Shown here piece after piece: positions 43,821 through 54,892 of a DNA stretch of 64,000 bases. Within the stretch, counting starts at the first letter, position 1; every line of letters begins with the position of its first letter. Origin of the DNA: Streptomyces netropsis. GTDB lineage: Bacteria > Actinomycetota > Actinomycetes > Streptomycetales > Streptomycetaceae. The stretch lies in assembly GCF_014203545.1 (NCBI RefSeq), contig NZ_JACHJG010000004.1, positions 461,266 through 525,265 of the forward strand. The letters run 5' to 3'. Both the position numbers and the translations under genes were made by a program. The notes under the pieces were generated by a model, which was given only the letters and a program-made list of their open reading frames with translations, ran no database searches and was not told where the DNA came from.

Positions 43821-46160
43821 CTACTGATTTCGTAGGCTGCCCTTCGGGACCTGCTGGCCCTGCCGGTTCTGGGTCCGGTTCTGGGTCCGGTTCTGAGCCG
43901 CCTTCGAGGTCGTGGTTCCGGCGAGGCCGGAGATCCCACCACCCCCGGCTATCCGGGTCCCGGCCGCGCCGGACTGCGGATCGCCGGCCCCCTCCGGCTC
44001 GGCGGCGCCTACGCCCGCGGGAGCCGCCTCCAGGAGCCGCTCGGCCTCGGTGCGGTGCAGATCGGCGGCCGCCGGGTCGCCGAGGCGCTCCAGGGTGTCC
44101 GCCAGCCGCAGCCGGACCGCCGCCTGCAGCCTGGTGTCGCCCGCCTGCCGGGCGCACTCCACCGCCTCCAGGCAGGTGCGCAACGCCTCCTGCGGCCGGC
44201 CCGCGTACTCCTGCACCCGGGCGGCCTCGCTCAGTGCCCGCGCGTGGCCGGGCAGGTCCCGCAGCCTGCGGCACGCGGCCGCCGCCGCGCGCCAGCTGCG
44301 CAGCGCGTCGCCCCACTCGCCCGCGTAGGTGTACACCGCGCCGAGCCGCCCGTAGAGCCGCGCCTCGTCGGCGAGTTCACCCCGCGTCAGCCGCAGCTCG
44401 AGTCCGCGCCGGTACCAGTCGGCGGCACGCTGCCAGTCGCCGAGCTCCTGGTGCGCGGCGGCGATGGACTCCAACGAGCGGCTGGTGGCGTACGGGTCAC
44501 CCGACTCGCGCGCCGCCCGCAGCGCCTCCCGGTAGCGGTCCAGCGCCTCCGTCGTGCGTCCGGCGCGGGCGTCCAGGTCACCGAGGTTCAGCAGCGCCGC
44601 GCCCTTCTCCAGGGGCATCTCGCAGCGCTGGGCGACGTCGAGGACCAGTTGGTGCAGTCCGTACAGCTCCGGCGCCGCCCGCTCGGCCCCCAGATGGGCC
44701 GTCAGCGCCCGGGTCAGCGCGGAGACCAACCGCCGGGCGAGGGTGTCGAGCCGACCGTCCTCGACCGCCAGCCGGGCCGCGGCCAGCAGCGACGGCAGCC
44801 GCGCCAGCAGCCACTCCTCGGCGGCCTGCCGGGTGGGAAAGCGCAGCGGGCGCGGCAGTTCGGCGATCCTCTTCCGGGTGGCGAGGTCCCCCGTTTCGGT
44901 GATGGCCCGGCAGGAGTGCAGCTGGCGTACGGTCCGCTCCAGCATCCGCGCCCGCGCCAACTCCACCTCGGCGGGCCGCTCCCGCTCGTACAGCGCGGCC
45001 CGCAGCATCGGCGCGAGGCAGCCGGGCACCCGGTACTGGGGGGCCGGCGGCTCGCAGGACCGGGTGGCGGCCCCGAGCGGCCCACCCGGCACACCCGGTG
45101 CCCCGGCGGACACGGCCGGCACCTCGGCGGGTTCGGCGCGCAGGAACCCCTGGACGGTGAATTCCTCCAGCGCGGCCTGGGCGGCGGAGACCGAACAGCC
45201 CGCCAGCGCGGAGGTGGTGTGGGCGTCGACGAGCCCGGCGGGGGCCAGGGCGAGCAGCCGCAGGATCCGGGCGGGGGTCTGCGGCAGCGATTCGTAGGCG
45301 AGCCGGAAGGCCCGGCCCAGCGGACGGCCGCCGACCCCTTCGTGACCTTCGGCGGGCGCCAGTTCCCGCAGCCGCTTGGCCACGTCGACGACCGACATCT
45401 TGGGCCGGGCCGCGAGCCAGCCACCGACGAGGACCAGTGCCGCGGGCTGACCGCCGCACTCCTCCACGACGCAGGCCGCGGCCACCGGGTCGCAGGTGAT
45501 CCGGGTGGGGCCCGCGTACCACTCCAGGAGATCGACGGCGGCGGCCACGTCGAGGCCGCCGAGGGTGCAGGGCCGCACATCGGGGACGCCCGTCAGCGGC
45601 CCCCGGGAGACGGCGACGACCAAGCACGCCGATTCGTCCGGCAGCAGCGGGTCCACCTGCTCGGCGCCCGCCGCGTCGTCGTAGAGCAGCACCACCCGGC
45701 GGCCGTCCAGCGCGCCGCGCAGCGCCTCGGTCAGCTCGTCCTCCCCGGCCCCGGCCGGTACGGGCGCGCCGAGCGCGGTGAGCAGGGCGCGGGCGGTCCG
45801 TTCGGTGGGGACGGGTTCCCCGTCGACCCCCGTGAGGCGGGCGCGCACTACCCCGTCCGGGTACTCCTCGGCCAGCCGTCTCACCAGCTCCTCGGCCAGC
45901 GCGGTGCGTCCGGAGCCGGGCCGTCCGGCGATGAGCAGCACCCGGCTGCGCGGGGTCTTGCGGCCGGAGAGCGTGTCGAGCCCGGCGCGGACGATGTCGG
46001 CGCGCAGCGCCTTGAGCTCGCGGCCCCGGCCGACGAACCGGTCCGACGCGGCGCGGACCTGACGGGTTCTCACCCCGGTACCCATGGCGGACAGCCGCCG
46101 CTCGGGCGGAGCCGCCGCCAGTCCTCCGGTCTCCACCGCCTGCTCCGCCACGGGGCCCAC
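43821..46160 (-). CDS. STAND-type NTPase with TPR repeats (AfsR-like, no DNA-binding domain)
   Basis: A 779-residue protein with an NTPase module (about 45-330) and helical TPR-like repeats (about 500-720), such as AAAHQELGDWQRAADWYRRG and GRLGAVYTYAGEWGDALRSW. The layout matches the regulatory half of AfsR/SARP proteins but lacks the N-terminal OmpR-type domain. The P-loop reads IAGRPGSGRTAL, with Arg in place of the usual Lys, while the Walker B-like VVLLYDDAAG is present, so ATP hydrolysis may be weak or absent. The C-terminus ends with QNRTQNRTQNRQ, encoded by 12-bp repeats at 43863-43898. GTG at 46160 or at 46151 (GGGAG eight bases upstream) is the start. Likely a signalling scaffold. 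Confidence 0.82.
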   Translation of the reverse strand: MGPVAEQAVETGGLAAAPPERRLSAMGTGVRTRQVRAASDRFVGRGRELKALRADIVRAGLDTLSGRKTPRSRVLLIAGRPGSGRTALAEELVRRLAEEYPDGVVRARLTGVDGEPVPTERTARALLTALGAPVPAGAGEDELTEALRGALDGRRVVLLYDDAAGAEQVDPLLPDESACLVVAVSRGPLTGVPDVRPCTLGGLDVAAAVDLLEWYAGPTRITCDPVAAACVVEECGGQPAALVLVGGWLAARPKMSVVDVAKRLRELAPAEGHEGVGGRPLGRAFRLAYESLPQTPARILRLLALAPAGLVDAHTTSALAGCSVSAAQAALEEFTVQGFLRAEPAEVPAVSAGAPGVPGGPLGAATRSCEPPAPQYRVPGCLAPMLRAALYERERPAEVELARARMLERTVRQLHSCRAITETGDLATRKRIAELPRPLRFPTRQAAEEWLLARLPSLLAAARLAVEDGRLDTLARRLVSALTRALTAHLGAERAAPELYGLHQLVLDVAQRCEMPLEKGAALLNLGDLDARAGRTTEALDRYREALRAARESGDPYATSRSLESIAAAHQELGDWQRAADWYRRGLELRLTRGELADEARLYGRLGAVYTYAGEWGDALRSWRAAAAACRRLRDLPGHARALSEAARVQEYAGRPQEALRTCLEAVECARQAGDTRLQAAVRLRLADTLERLGDPAAADLHRTEAERLLEAAPAGVGAAEPEGAGDPQSGAAGTRIAGGGGISGLAGTTTSKAAQNRTQNRTQNRQGQQVPKGSLRNQ
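43863..43898. repeat. Three 12-bp tandem repeats at the 3' end of the STAND gene
   Basis: CCGGTTCTGGGT occurs twice and is followed by the variant CCGGTTCTGAGC. It encodes the QNRT units on the minus strand. The period keeps the frame. Confidence 0.85.
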
Positions 46161-46332
46161 TCCCGTCCACCTGCACGCACGAGCCCGTCGCGGCCGCGGC
46201 GGGAACGCTTCGAGCCTAGTTCACCGTCCGCCACACCTCGGGGGAAGCCCGATCCGCCTCACCGAAGATCACCTATTCGGTTGGCCGTATCGTCCGACGG
46301 GGTCGCGCCTTGCACCACCGCTGCGCGGCGGT

Positions 46333-46361
46333 GTCCTCAAGCGCCGGACGGGCTTGAGGAC
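46333..46361 (-). terminator. Hairpin terminator after the Nudix gene
   Basis: GTCCTCAAGC (46333-46342) pairs with GCTTGAGGAC (46352-46361) around GCCGGACGG. The following GAGGACGCGCCCGCAGG tail, extending to about 46396, is nearly identical to that of the element at 58277. The interval 46161-46416 contains no gene. Confidence 0.75.
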
Positions 46362-46416
46362 GCGCCCGCAGGACGCCCGCCGCCGCAGACGGCAAAGATC
46401 AGGCTACGGGGACCGC

Positions 46417-47043
46417 TCACACCTCGAACGGCCGGGCAGGCCACGGCGCCTGTGCCGGGCGGAGGTCGTCGAGGGCACCCGCGGCCCGCGCCGCGGCGAG
46501 CGAGAGGACGCCCACGACCAGGCAGTTGTTGTGGAGGTCACCCGCGAGGACGCCACGCACCAGCTCGTCCAGCGGCACGCGCGCCAGCTCCATGTCGGCC
46601 TCCTCCTCGGAGACCTCGAACCGCTCGCCCTCCACGTCGGACAGATCGCGGGCCAGGAAGACCCGTACGGCCTCGTCGCAGCCGCCCGGCGTGGTGTAGA
46701 CGTCGGTGAGGACCCGCCAGTCCTCCGCCTTGACGTGCGCCTCCTCGTACAGCTCGCGCTGGGCCGCGCGCAGCGGGTTCTCGCCGGGGATGTCGAGCAG
46801 ACCGGCCGGGATCTCCCACAGCCGCTGGCGCACCGGGTGGCGGTACTGCTTGAGGACCAGCACCCGGTCCTGCTCGTCGAGGGCGAGGACGGCGACCGAG
46901 CCGGGGTGCACCTGGTAGTCGCGCGTGACGGTCGAGCCGTCCGGCATCACCACCGCGTCCGTGACCACGCTGGTCTTGTTGCCGACGAACGGCGTCTTCG
47001 TCTCGGTGACCCGCCACTCCTCGGCGTTGTCCTTGATGCCCAT
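46417..47043 (-). CDS. Nudix hydrolase, ADP-ribose pyrophosphatase type
   Basis: The 208-residue enzyme would cleave ADP-ribose or related nucleoside diphosphates. The Nudix box reads GLLDIPGENPLRAAQRELYE followed by EAHV, with the catalytic REL-x-EE intact and Ala in place of one Gly. Upstream are QYRHPVRQRLWEIPAG and the dimer strand NKTSVVTDAVVMPDG, typical of ADPRase proteins. The ATG at 47043 follows AAGGA at normal spacing. It lies directly behind the pyrG terminator, so it needs its own promoter or readthrough. Confidence 0.9.
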   Translation of the reverse strand: MGIKDNAEEWRVTETKTPFVGNKTSVVTDAVVMPDGSTVTRDYQVHPGSVAVLALDEQDRVLVLKQYRHPVRQRLWEIPAGLLDIPGENPLRAAQRELYEEAHVKAEDWRVLTDVYTTPGGCDEAVRVFLARDLSDVEGERFEVSEEEADMELARVPLDELVRGVLAGDLHNNCLVVGVLSLAAARAAGALDDLRPAQAPWPARPFEV

Positions 47044-47066
47044 GTGCGTCCTTCCGAAAAACAGAG

Positions 47067-47104
47067 ACCGGGGTGAGGGTCTCCTGGAAGACCCTCACCC
47101 CGGT
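47067..47104 (-). terminator. Intrinsic terminator of pyrG
   Basis: ACCGGGGTGAGGGTCT (47067-47082) pairs perfectly with AGACCCTCACCCCGGT (47089-47104), a 16-bp stem with a 6-nt loop. On the minus strand it is followed by CTCTGTTTTT. It lies 34 bp past the pyrG stop and 24 bp ahead of the Nudix start. Confidence 0.92.
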
Positions 47105-47137
47105 AACCGTATAGGCCGACTGCCGGTCGGCCCGCGA

Positions 47138-48802
<1,665 letters not shown>

Positions 48803-49281
48803 AGGGGGGCTCCCGTGGTCGCGAGGTGAGGTGCGTATCGGCGATCACCCGGATTTCTTCGGGGGTGCCGTCGCTGCGGTTGGGGGGTCTTGCGCCCACC
48901 GGTCCACGGGGTACCAGGGTATCAGCGCCCGGGGCCGGACGCGTCCGGCGAGGCCGTGGCGGCTCCTCGACGGGCCCCTCGAGGGCTTCGGGGTGCCTCC
49001 TTCGTGTCCCTTCGGCGCCCCTTCCCCGCCCCCTCGGCGACCCCTCGCGGACACCTCCGCCGGCCCGTCCGGTCCGGCCTCCCGGGCCACCCATTCGGCA
49101 CAGTTTCCTCCACCAACTGTCGCGCGTCACACCAACTGGGCGTCGTATCCTGCACGGACACATGCAGCGAGCCGGCCGGCACGGCACCATCCCTGCCCCT
49201 CCCCGGAACAAGAGCTCGTCAAAGATCGCTTGACCGCAAGAGGACCCTTCGGGGTCACGTGGCCGTTCGACTGGAGATGAC
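48803..49281. other. Intergenic region between pyrG and the GH15 gene
   Basis: 479 bp without a convincing gene. A possible 23-codon ORF at 49162-49233 (MQRAGRHGTIPAPPRNKSS) follows TATCCT by ten bases; it has no recognised match and is not called. The region carries the promoters of the divergent pyrG and GH15 genes. Confidence 0.5.
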
Positions 49282-51084
49282 GTGGCCGGGCGTATCGAGG
49301 ATTACGCACTCATCGGCGATATGCAGACCGCCGCCCTTGTCTGCCGGGACGGCACGGCCGACTGGCTGTGCCTCCCCCGCTTTGATTCCCACGCGACGTT
49401 CGCCGGGCTGCTGGGCACCGAGGAGCACGGCTTCTGGCGCATCGGTCCCGCACACCCCTCGGGGGCGGCGCCACCGTACGCGGACCGGCGGCGGTACCGG
49501 GGGGACTCCCTCGTGCTCGAATCCGAATGGGACACCCCGCGCGGCACCGTGCGGGTGATCGACTTCATGCCGCCGCGTGACGGCGCGCCCCAGCTGATCC
49601 GGATCGTGGAAGGCGTCAGCGGCCGGGTGCCGATGCGCTCCTCGCTGCGGATGCGGTTCTCCTACGGGCGGGTCGTGCCGTGGGTGCACAAGGTCGGCGA
49701 CCGCACGGTGGCCGTCGCGGGCCCCGACTCGGTGTGGCTGGACACCTCGGCCGAGACCTTCGGCAAGGACCTCACCACCTACTCCGACTTCACCGTCTCC
49801 CCCGGCGAGCGGGTCGCCTTCACCATCAGCTGGCAGCCCTCGCACCGCGAGCCGCCGGCGCTGCCCGACCCGGAGGGGTCGCTGGAGTCGACGGAGGAGT
49901 TCTGGCGGGAGTGGGTCGAGCACTGTACGTACCACGGCCCCTACCGGGACGCCGTCGTCCGCTCGCTGATCACCCTCAAGGCGCTCACCTACGCCCCGAC
50001 GGGCGGCATCGTCGCCGCGCCCACCACCTCGCTGCCCGAGGACATCGGCGGCTCCCGGAACTGGGACTACCGCTTCACCTGGCTGCGGGACGCCGCGATC
50101 ACCCTCTCCTCGCTGCTGCGCACCGGCTACCGCGAAGAGGCGCGGGCCTGGCGCGAGTGGCTGCTCCGCGCGGTCGCCGGCGACCCGGAGAACCTCCAGA
50201 TCATGTACGGCATCGCGGGAGAGCGCGAGCTGGGCGAGGCGGAGCTGCCGTGGCTGCCGGGCTATGAGAACTCCGGCCCGGTCCGGATCGGCAACGGCGC
50301 GGCGGGCCAGCTCCAGCTGGACGTCTACGGCGAGGTCACCGAGGCGCTGCACCTCGCGCACATGACCGGGCTCGCCCGCAACGACTACGCCTCGCTCCTC
50401 CAGCTGCGCCTCATCGGTTATCTCGAGGACCACTGGAACGAGCCGGACGAGGGCATCTGGGAGGTGCGCGGCCCGAGGCGCCACTTCGTGCACTCCAAGG
50501 TGATGGCCTGGGTGGCGGTGGACCGCACCATCAAGCTCCTGGAGTCCGGGGACGTGGACGGCCCGCTGGAGCGCTGGCGCGAGCTGCGCGACGACATCCA
50601 CCGGGACGTCTGCGAGAAGGGTTACGACAAGGAGCGCAACACCTTCACGCAGTCGTACGGCTCCAAGGAGCTGGACGCCTCGCTGCTGCTGATCCCGCAG
50701 ATGGGCTTCCTGCCGCCCGACGACAAGCGCGTCATCGGCACCATCGAGGCCATCCAGCGCGAGCTGTCGACGCCGGACGGCTTCGTCCTGCGCTACCCGA
50801 CCGCCGGCGAGGACGCGGGCGTGGACGGGCTGGAGGGTGACGAAGGGGCCTTCCTGGCCTGCTCGTTCTGGCTGGCGGACGACCTCGCGATGATCGGCCG
50901 GGTGGACGAGGCCCGGCAGCTCTTCGAGCGGCTGCTGGCGCTCCGCAACGACCTGGGCCTGCTCGCGGAGGAATGGGATCCGCGCCTGCAGCGGCAGGTG
51001 GGCAACTTCCCGCAGGCGTTCAGCCACGTGCCGCTGATCGACACGGCGCTGCGGCTGACGGCGTCGAGCGCGTTCGGGGGCTGA
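49282..51084 (+). CDS. Glycoside hydrolase family 15 protein (trehalase/glucoamylase-like)
   Basis: The 600-residue protein has the GH15 arrangement: an N-terminal beta-sandwich (about 1-215) with YALIGDMQTAALVCRDGTAD and WLCLPRFDS, and a C-terminal (alpha/alpha)6 barrel. The barrel starts around TTSLPEDIGGSRNWDYRFTW, with LRDAAITL and the general-base Glu region AEEWDPRLQRQVGNFPQAFS. Actinobacterial members with this sequence hydrolyse trehalose (phosphate-dependent trehalase) or glucans. The GTG at 49282 has GGAG six bases upstream. No signal peptide is present, so it acts in the cytoplasm, which favours trehalose or glycogen-derived substrates. Confidence 0.88.
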   Translation: MAGRIEDYALIGDMQTAALVCRDGTADWLCLPRFDSHATFAGLLGTEEHGFWRIGPAHPSGAAPPYADRRRYRGDSLVLESEWDTPRGTVRVIDFMPPRDGAPQLIRIVEGVSGRVPMRSSLRMRFSYGRVVPWVHKVGDRTVAVAGPDSVWLDTSAETFGKDLTTYSDFTVSPGERVAFTISWQPSHREPPALPDPEGSLESTEEFWREWVEHCTYHGPYRDAVVRSLITLKALTYAPTGGIVAAPTTSLPEDIGGSRNWDYRFTWLRDAAITLSSLLRTGYREEARAWREWLLRAVAGDPENLQIMYGIAGERELGEAELPWLPGYENSGPVRIGNGAAGQLQLDVYGEVTEALHLAHMTGLARNDYASLLQLRLIGYLEDHWNEPDEGIWEVRGPRRHFVHSKVMAWVAVDRTIKLLESGDVDGPLERWRELRDDIHRDVCEKGYDKERNTFTQSYGSKELDASLLLIPQMGFLPPDDKRVIGTIEAIQRELSTPDGFVLRYPTAGEDAGVDGLEGDEGAFLACSFWLADDLAMIGRVDEARQLFERLLALRNDLGLLAEEWDPRLQRQVGNFPQAFSHVPLIDTALRLTASSAFGG

Positions 51085-51202
51085 CCGGGCGGAACGCGTA
51101 CGGTCGCGGCGGCGCTCCGGCCGCCGTGGCCGAGGCGGCCCGGGACGGGTGACGCGGCGGCCTTCCGGCCTGGCCGTCGGCGTTCCCTGCGAGGATCGGG
51201 GC

Positions 51203-52843
51203 ATGGAACCGCGAGGCCCGCAAGGGACGATCACCGTGGCGCGGGCTCTCGAACTGCCCGCGCTGCGCCGGGGGCTGCCCGAGGTCGTGGCCGCCGCCGA
51301 CCGGCTGGACCGGCCGGTGCGCTGGGTGCACGCCGGAGAGTCGCCGAACATCGCCACCCTGCTCAAGGGCGGCGAGCTGCTGCTGACCACCGGCCTGGGA
51401 GTGGGCACCCGCCCCGCCGAGCAGCGCGCCTTCGTCCGCGGACTGGTGGAGCGGGACATCGCGGCCCTGGTGGTGGAGCTGGGCGCGCGCTTCGCGACGC
51501 TGCCCACCGCGGTGGTGGACACGGCGCGCTCCTACGGTCTGCCGCTCGTCCAGCTGCACCGGGAGGTGCCGTTCGTGGCGGTCACCGAGGAGATCCACAC
51601 CGAGCTGGTCAATGAGCACTACGCCCTGCTGCGCCGCGCCGAGGAGGTGCACCGCCAGTGCACGCGGGTGCTGCTGGACGGGGGCGGGGTGCCCGAGATC
51701 CTCAGACTGTTCGCGGGCTTCGCGGGCAACCCGGTCTTCCTGGAGACGCCGGACGGCCGGCTGCTGTACGCGACCGGGCCCACGCCTCAGCCGGGCGCCG
51801 CCGATCCGCTCCAGGTCTGGGAGGGCCTGCGGGCCCGGGCCGCCCCGGGCGGGGGCCTCGCGGGCAGCGTGCTCGCCGACATCCCGGGCAGCGGCCCGGG
51901 CCCCGACGCGGTACGGGCACGGCTGGCCGTCCTGCCGGTGAACGCGCCGCTCGCACCGGTGCACCGCATCGCCGCGGACCGCACGGCGGGGCTGCTGGCG
52001 GTCGTCCTGCTCCAGGAGCGCCAGGAGGAGGAGCTGGCGGCGCGGGGGCGCGGCGACTTCCTGACGGACCTCGCCGAGGAGCGGCTCGACCCGGCGGACG
52101 CGCCCGCCCAGGCCCGGGTCCTGGGCTTCAGGCCGGGCCCGGGGCCGCTGCTGCCGGTGGTCCTGCGGCCGGAGGCCCGGCATGCGGGACCGGCACCGGC
52201 GGACAGCTGGGCGGCTCTGGCCCATGCGGTGCGGGAGGAGCTGACGGCGGTGGGCGCGCCGGTGCTGCTGGGCGTGCGCCTGCCGGAGGGCCGGATGCCG
52301 CTGCTGGTCGGGCTGCGCGAGGAGGCCGACCGGCCGGCGGTCGCCGAGCGGGTGGCGGCGGCGCTACGGGCCGGGGTGGAGCGGGCGTGGCCGGAACGGG
52401 CGGGTTCCCGGCCGCCGGTCGTGGTGGTCGGCGCGGCGGTCGGCTGGGCGACGGCGGGTGCGGCCCTGCGGCACGCGGCGGACGCGGCGACGGCGGCGCA
52501 GGGGCTGCCGGACCGGCCCTGGCACGACGTGCGGCGGCTGGACGTCGACCTGCTGCTGTGGCGGCTGCGCTCCCACGGCGATCTGGCGGCGTTCGTCGAG
52601 CGGGTCATCGGCCCGCTCCTCGCCCACGACCGCGCCGCCCGCCCGCCGCTCCTGCCGACTCTGGAGACCTATCTCGCCCACGCGGGCCGCAAGGCGGAGA
52701 CCGCCCGCGAGCTGCACCTCAACCGCCAGACCCTCTACGACCGCCTGGCCCGCATCGCCCGTCTGCTGGGCACGGACCTGGAGGACCCACAGACGGCCCT
52801 GGCCCTGAGCCTGGCCCTCCAGGCCCGGCGGCATGTGGCATGA
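51203..52843 (+). CDS. PucR-family transcriptional regulator
   Basis: A 546-residue regulator of the PucR/CdaR type. The N-terminal purine-catabolism PucR domain spans about 8-130 (VRWVHAGESPNIATLLKGGE, LLLTTGLGVGTRP). A middle GGDEF-like region follows. The C-terminal helix-turn-helix HTH_30 carries LETYLAHAGRKAETARELHL, NRQTLYDRLARI and DPQTALALSLAL. Such regulators respond to purine or nitrogen metabolites. The ATG at 51203 has GAGGA eight bases upstream. Its target is not evident from the neighbours. The DNA at its 3' end is partly repeated downstream. Confidence 0.88.
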   Translation: MEPRGPQGTITVARALELPALRRGLPEVVAAADRLDRPVRWVHAGESPNIATLLKGGELLLTTGLGVGTRPAEQRAFVRGLVERDIAALVVELGARFATLPTAVVDTARSYGLPLVQLHREVPFVAVTEEIHTELVNEHYALLRRAEEVHRQCTRVLLDGGGVPEILRLFAGFAGNPVFLETPDGRLLYATGPTPQPGAADPLQVWEGLRARAAPGGGLAGSVLADIPGSGPGPDAVRARLAVLPVNAPLAPVHRIAADRTAGLLAVVLLQERQEEELAARGRGDFLTDLAEERLDPADAPAQARVLGFRPGPGPLLPVVLRPEARHAGPAPADSWAALAHAVREELTAVGAPVLLGVRLPEGRMPLLVGLREEADRPAVAERVAAALRAGVERAWPERAGSRPPVVVVGAAVGWATAGAALRHAADAATAAQGLPDRPWHDVRRLDVDLLLWRLRSHGDLAAFVERVIGPLLAHDRAARPPLLPTLETYLAHAGRKAETARELHLNRQTLYDRLARIARLLGTDLEDPQTALALSLALQARRHVA

Positions 52844-53017
52844 ACACAGCGGCCCCACCGGCCGGGCCCCGGCTCGGCGCCGGACCACCGGTCTGCCGTG
52901 CCGGCCGGGCGGCCGCCGCCTGGGGCAGTCACCTGACCAGGCCTCGTCCCCCGGCACCGCCCCGGCCCTGCACGCCTCGCGGCAAGTGACGTGAACACGG
53001 TGGCTCCACCGGCCGGG
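52811..53017. repeat. Degenerate direct repeat of the PucR gene 3' end
   Basis: The 56 bp at 52811-52866, spanning the PucR stop, reappear in degenerate form at 52962-53017, an offset of 151 bp. Both contain (A/G)TGAACAC(A/G) and CACCGGCCGGGC. The two ATG/GTG-initiated starts read MNTAAPPAG and MNTVAPPAG, but neither continues into a recognisable protein. Confidence 0.65.
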
Positions 53018-53481
53018 CACACCGGCCCCGCGCGGGCGGGCGCGCGTCGGCCCGGGTGGCGCCACGGCGCCCGGCCGGCCGGGCCCATCCGGCAGTGCCG
53101 GGGCCGCCGGGATCCGGCGTCGGGCGCGCGCCCGACGACGTACCGCGCCGCCGTGCCTGGCCGGCCGCACGGAGTCGGACTCCGGGCTGCTGCTGGGGTC
53201 CGGCCGCCGACCCTGCGAGGGCCTCACCACCTGGCTGACCGTGCCGATCCGCACTACCGGCCGCCGGGATCCGGCGGCCTGCCGGCCGACAGGGCCGCAC
53301 CACCCCACCTGCCCGGCCGCACGGCGCCAGGCCGCTGCCACAAGCCAGGCCCGCTCAGGACCGGGCCGTCGCCGGACCGGTCGGGCCGGGCCGGGCCCGA
53401 CGGCTCGTACCGCGACGGTGCACCGTCCCGGCGGGCAGACCCCGGCCGGGCAGAGGCCGGACGGCACCGTGTCCGACGCCG
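52844..53481. other. Gene-poor 638-bp region between convergent genes
   Basis: Apart from the degenerate repeat, the segment is very GC-rich with many CCGGCCGGG-type palindromes and no ORF with a family match. Codon-position bias is weak in all frames. It may be decayed coding DNA or a spacer between PucR (plus) and the glycosyltransferase (minus). Confidence 0.5.
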
Positions 53482-54603
53482 TCAGGCACCCCGCTGGCTC
53501 AGCTCGTCGTAGATGCTCAGGACGTGGGCGACCGTGTCGTCCTCGGAGGGCCAGCTCGCCGCCTGGGCACGGCCCGCGGTGACGAGTTCGGCGCGGCGGG
53601 CGGGGTCGTCGAGGAGACGGGTGACGGCGGCGGACAGGGCGTCCGGGTCACCGTAGGGGACGAGTTCGGCGGCGTCGCCGACCAGGTCGGGGACGCCGCC
53701 GACCGACGTCGCGACCAGCGGGACGCCCGCGTGCAGCGCCTCCTGGGCAAGGAGCGAGCGGGCCTCCCAACGGCTCGGCAGGATCGCCACATCGGCCGCC
53801 GCCAGCAGTTCGGGCACGTCGTCGCGACGGCCGACCAGCCGGATCGGCAGGGCCTCGGTCTCGATCCGGTGCTGCAGCCACGGCCGCTCGGGGCCCTCGC
53901 CCGCCACGATCAGCAGGGGTTCGGGATCCAGCTCGCGCCAGGCCCGGGCGGCGTCGAGGAGCGGGCCGTACCCCCGGCCCGGCTCCAGACGGCCGACGGC
54001 GACCAGCAAGGGCCGGGCCACCGCGCCGAGTTCGGCGCGAGCCTTGTGCCGCAGGGAGTCGTCATCCGGTGGTCCGGGGCGCGGCGCGGGCACCGCCACC
54101 GGCGCCAGCCGGGCGTCGCGCGCGCCGCGCCGCCGGGCCCGGTCCACGAGGTCCGACGAGGCGCCGAGCAGTACGGCCGCGGCCCGTGCCGCGCGCCGCT
54201 CCATCAGCCGCACGACCTGGGCCCGCGCGCCCTGCGCGCGCACCTTCGTGTGCCAGGTGACGACCAGCGGGGTGTGCCGGCCGCGCAGCGCCAGCGCCGC
54301 CAGCACCCCCGAGCGCAGTCCGTGCGCGTGCACGACGTCGGCGCTGAGGCTGGCGGCCCGGATCCCGGCGACCGCCGACGCGTCCGCGCACGTCGGCAGC
54401 GGGGCGAACGAGGCTCCCGAGCCCGCGAAGGCGTACCCCTCCCCCGTCCCGCGCGGCGCGCACACCGTCACCCGCAGTCCGCGCGCCACGAGTCCGGCCG
54501 CGAGCGACCGTACGTGCGCGCCACTGCCCGCGCTCCCGCTGCCCAGGACCTGTACGGCGTGCAGGGACGGCCGCGTGTGCGACGGGCCGGGTGTACTGCT
54601 CAC
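53482..54603 (-). CDS. Glycosyltransferase family 4 protein
   Basis: The 373-residue GT-B enzyme has the N-terminal Gly-rich loop GSGSAGSGAHVRSLAAGLVA and the motif VVHAHGLRSGVLAALALR. The C-terminal donor domain holds LLVAVGRLEPGRGYGPLLDA and LPSRWEARSLLAQEALHAGV, in which the E-x7-E is kept, followed by PLVATSVGGVPDLVGD. The GTG at 54603 has AGGAG ten bases upstream; the longer frame to 54762 is not homologous. It lies downstream of recN on the same strand with a 289-bp gap and may have its own promoter. Sugar donor unknown. Confidence 0.87.
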   Translation of the reverse strand: MSSTPGPSHTRPSLHAVQVLGSGSAGSGAHVRSLAAGLVARGLRVTVCAPRGTGEGYAFAGSGASFAPLPTCADASAVAGIRAASLSADVVHAHGLRSGVLAALALRGRHTPLVVTWHTKVRAQGARAQVVRLMERRAARAAAVLLGASSDLVDRARRRGARDARLAPVAVPAPRPGPPDDDSLRHKARAELGAVARPLLVAVGRLEPGRGYGPLLDAARAWRELDPEPLLIVAGEGPERPWLQHRIETEALPIRLVGRRDDVPELLAAADVAILPSRWEARSLLAQEALHAGVPLVATSVGGVPDLVGDAAELVPYGDPDALSAAVTRLLDDPARRAELVTAGRAQAASWPSEDDTVAHVLSIYDELSQRGA

Positions 54604-54892
54604 GCGGGCGGAGCTCCTGATTCGACGTCGGCGGAGTCGGGCAGAGTCGGGCAGAGTCGTACGACACGGTGCTGAGCCCAGGATGCCAGCCCCCACCGAC
54701 ATCCCTGCACCAGCATTGCGTGATTTGTCGGCCTTACCTCGCCCACGCATCCACGGATTCACTCACATGAGTGACCAGGGTGTCCGTAACCAAGACCAGG
54801 CCGCGCCATCGCCGACGAGCGGCCGCCCCCGGCCCGGTCAGAGCCCGGCCGGGCGTCGCCCCGCGCCCGGTCGGTGCCCGTCGGGGGACCGC

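Noticed and set aside
44055..46709. Plus-strand 884-residue frame opposite the STAND gene
   Set aside because: It reads through the STAND gene, the hairpin element and into the Nudix gene with only low-complexity translation.
49162..49233. Possible 23-codon leader ORF before the GH15 gene
   Set aside because: No recognisable leader pattern, no Shine-Dalgarno and no regulatory codons. It is kept only as a remark in the intergenic entry.
52842..52989. Small ORF starting MNTAAPPAG after the PucR gene
   Set aside because: It arises inside a degenerate repeat, is Pro/Arg-rich and resembles random GC-rich translation.
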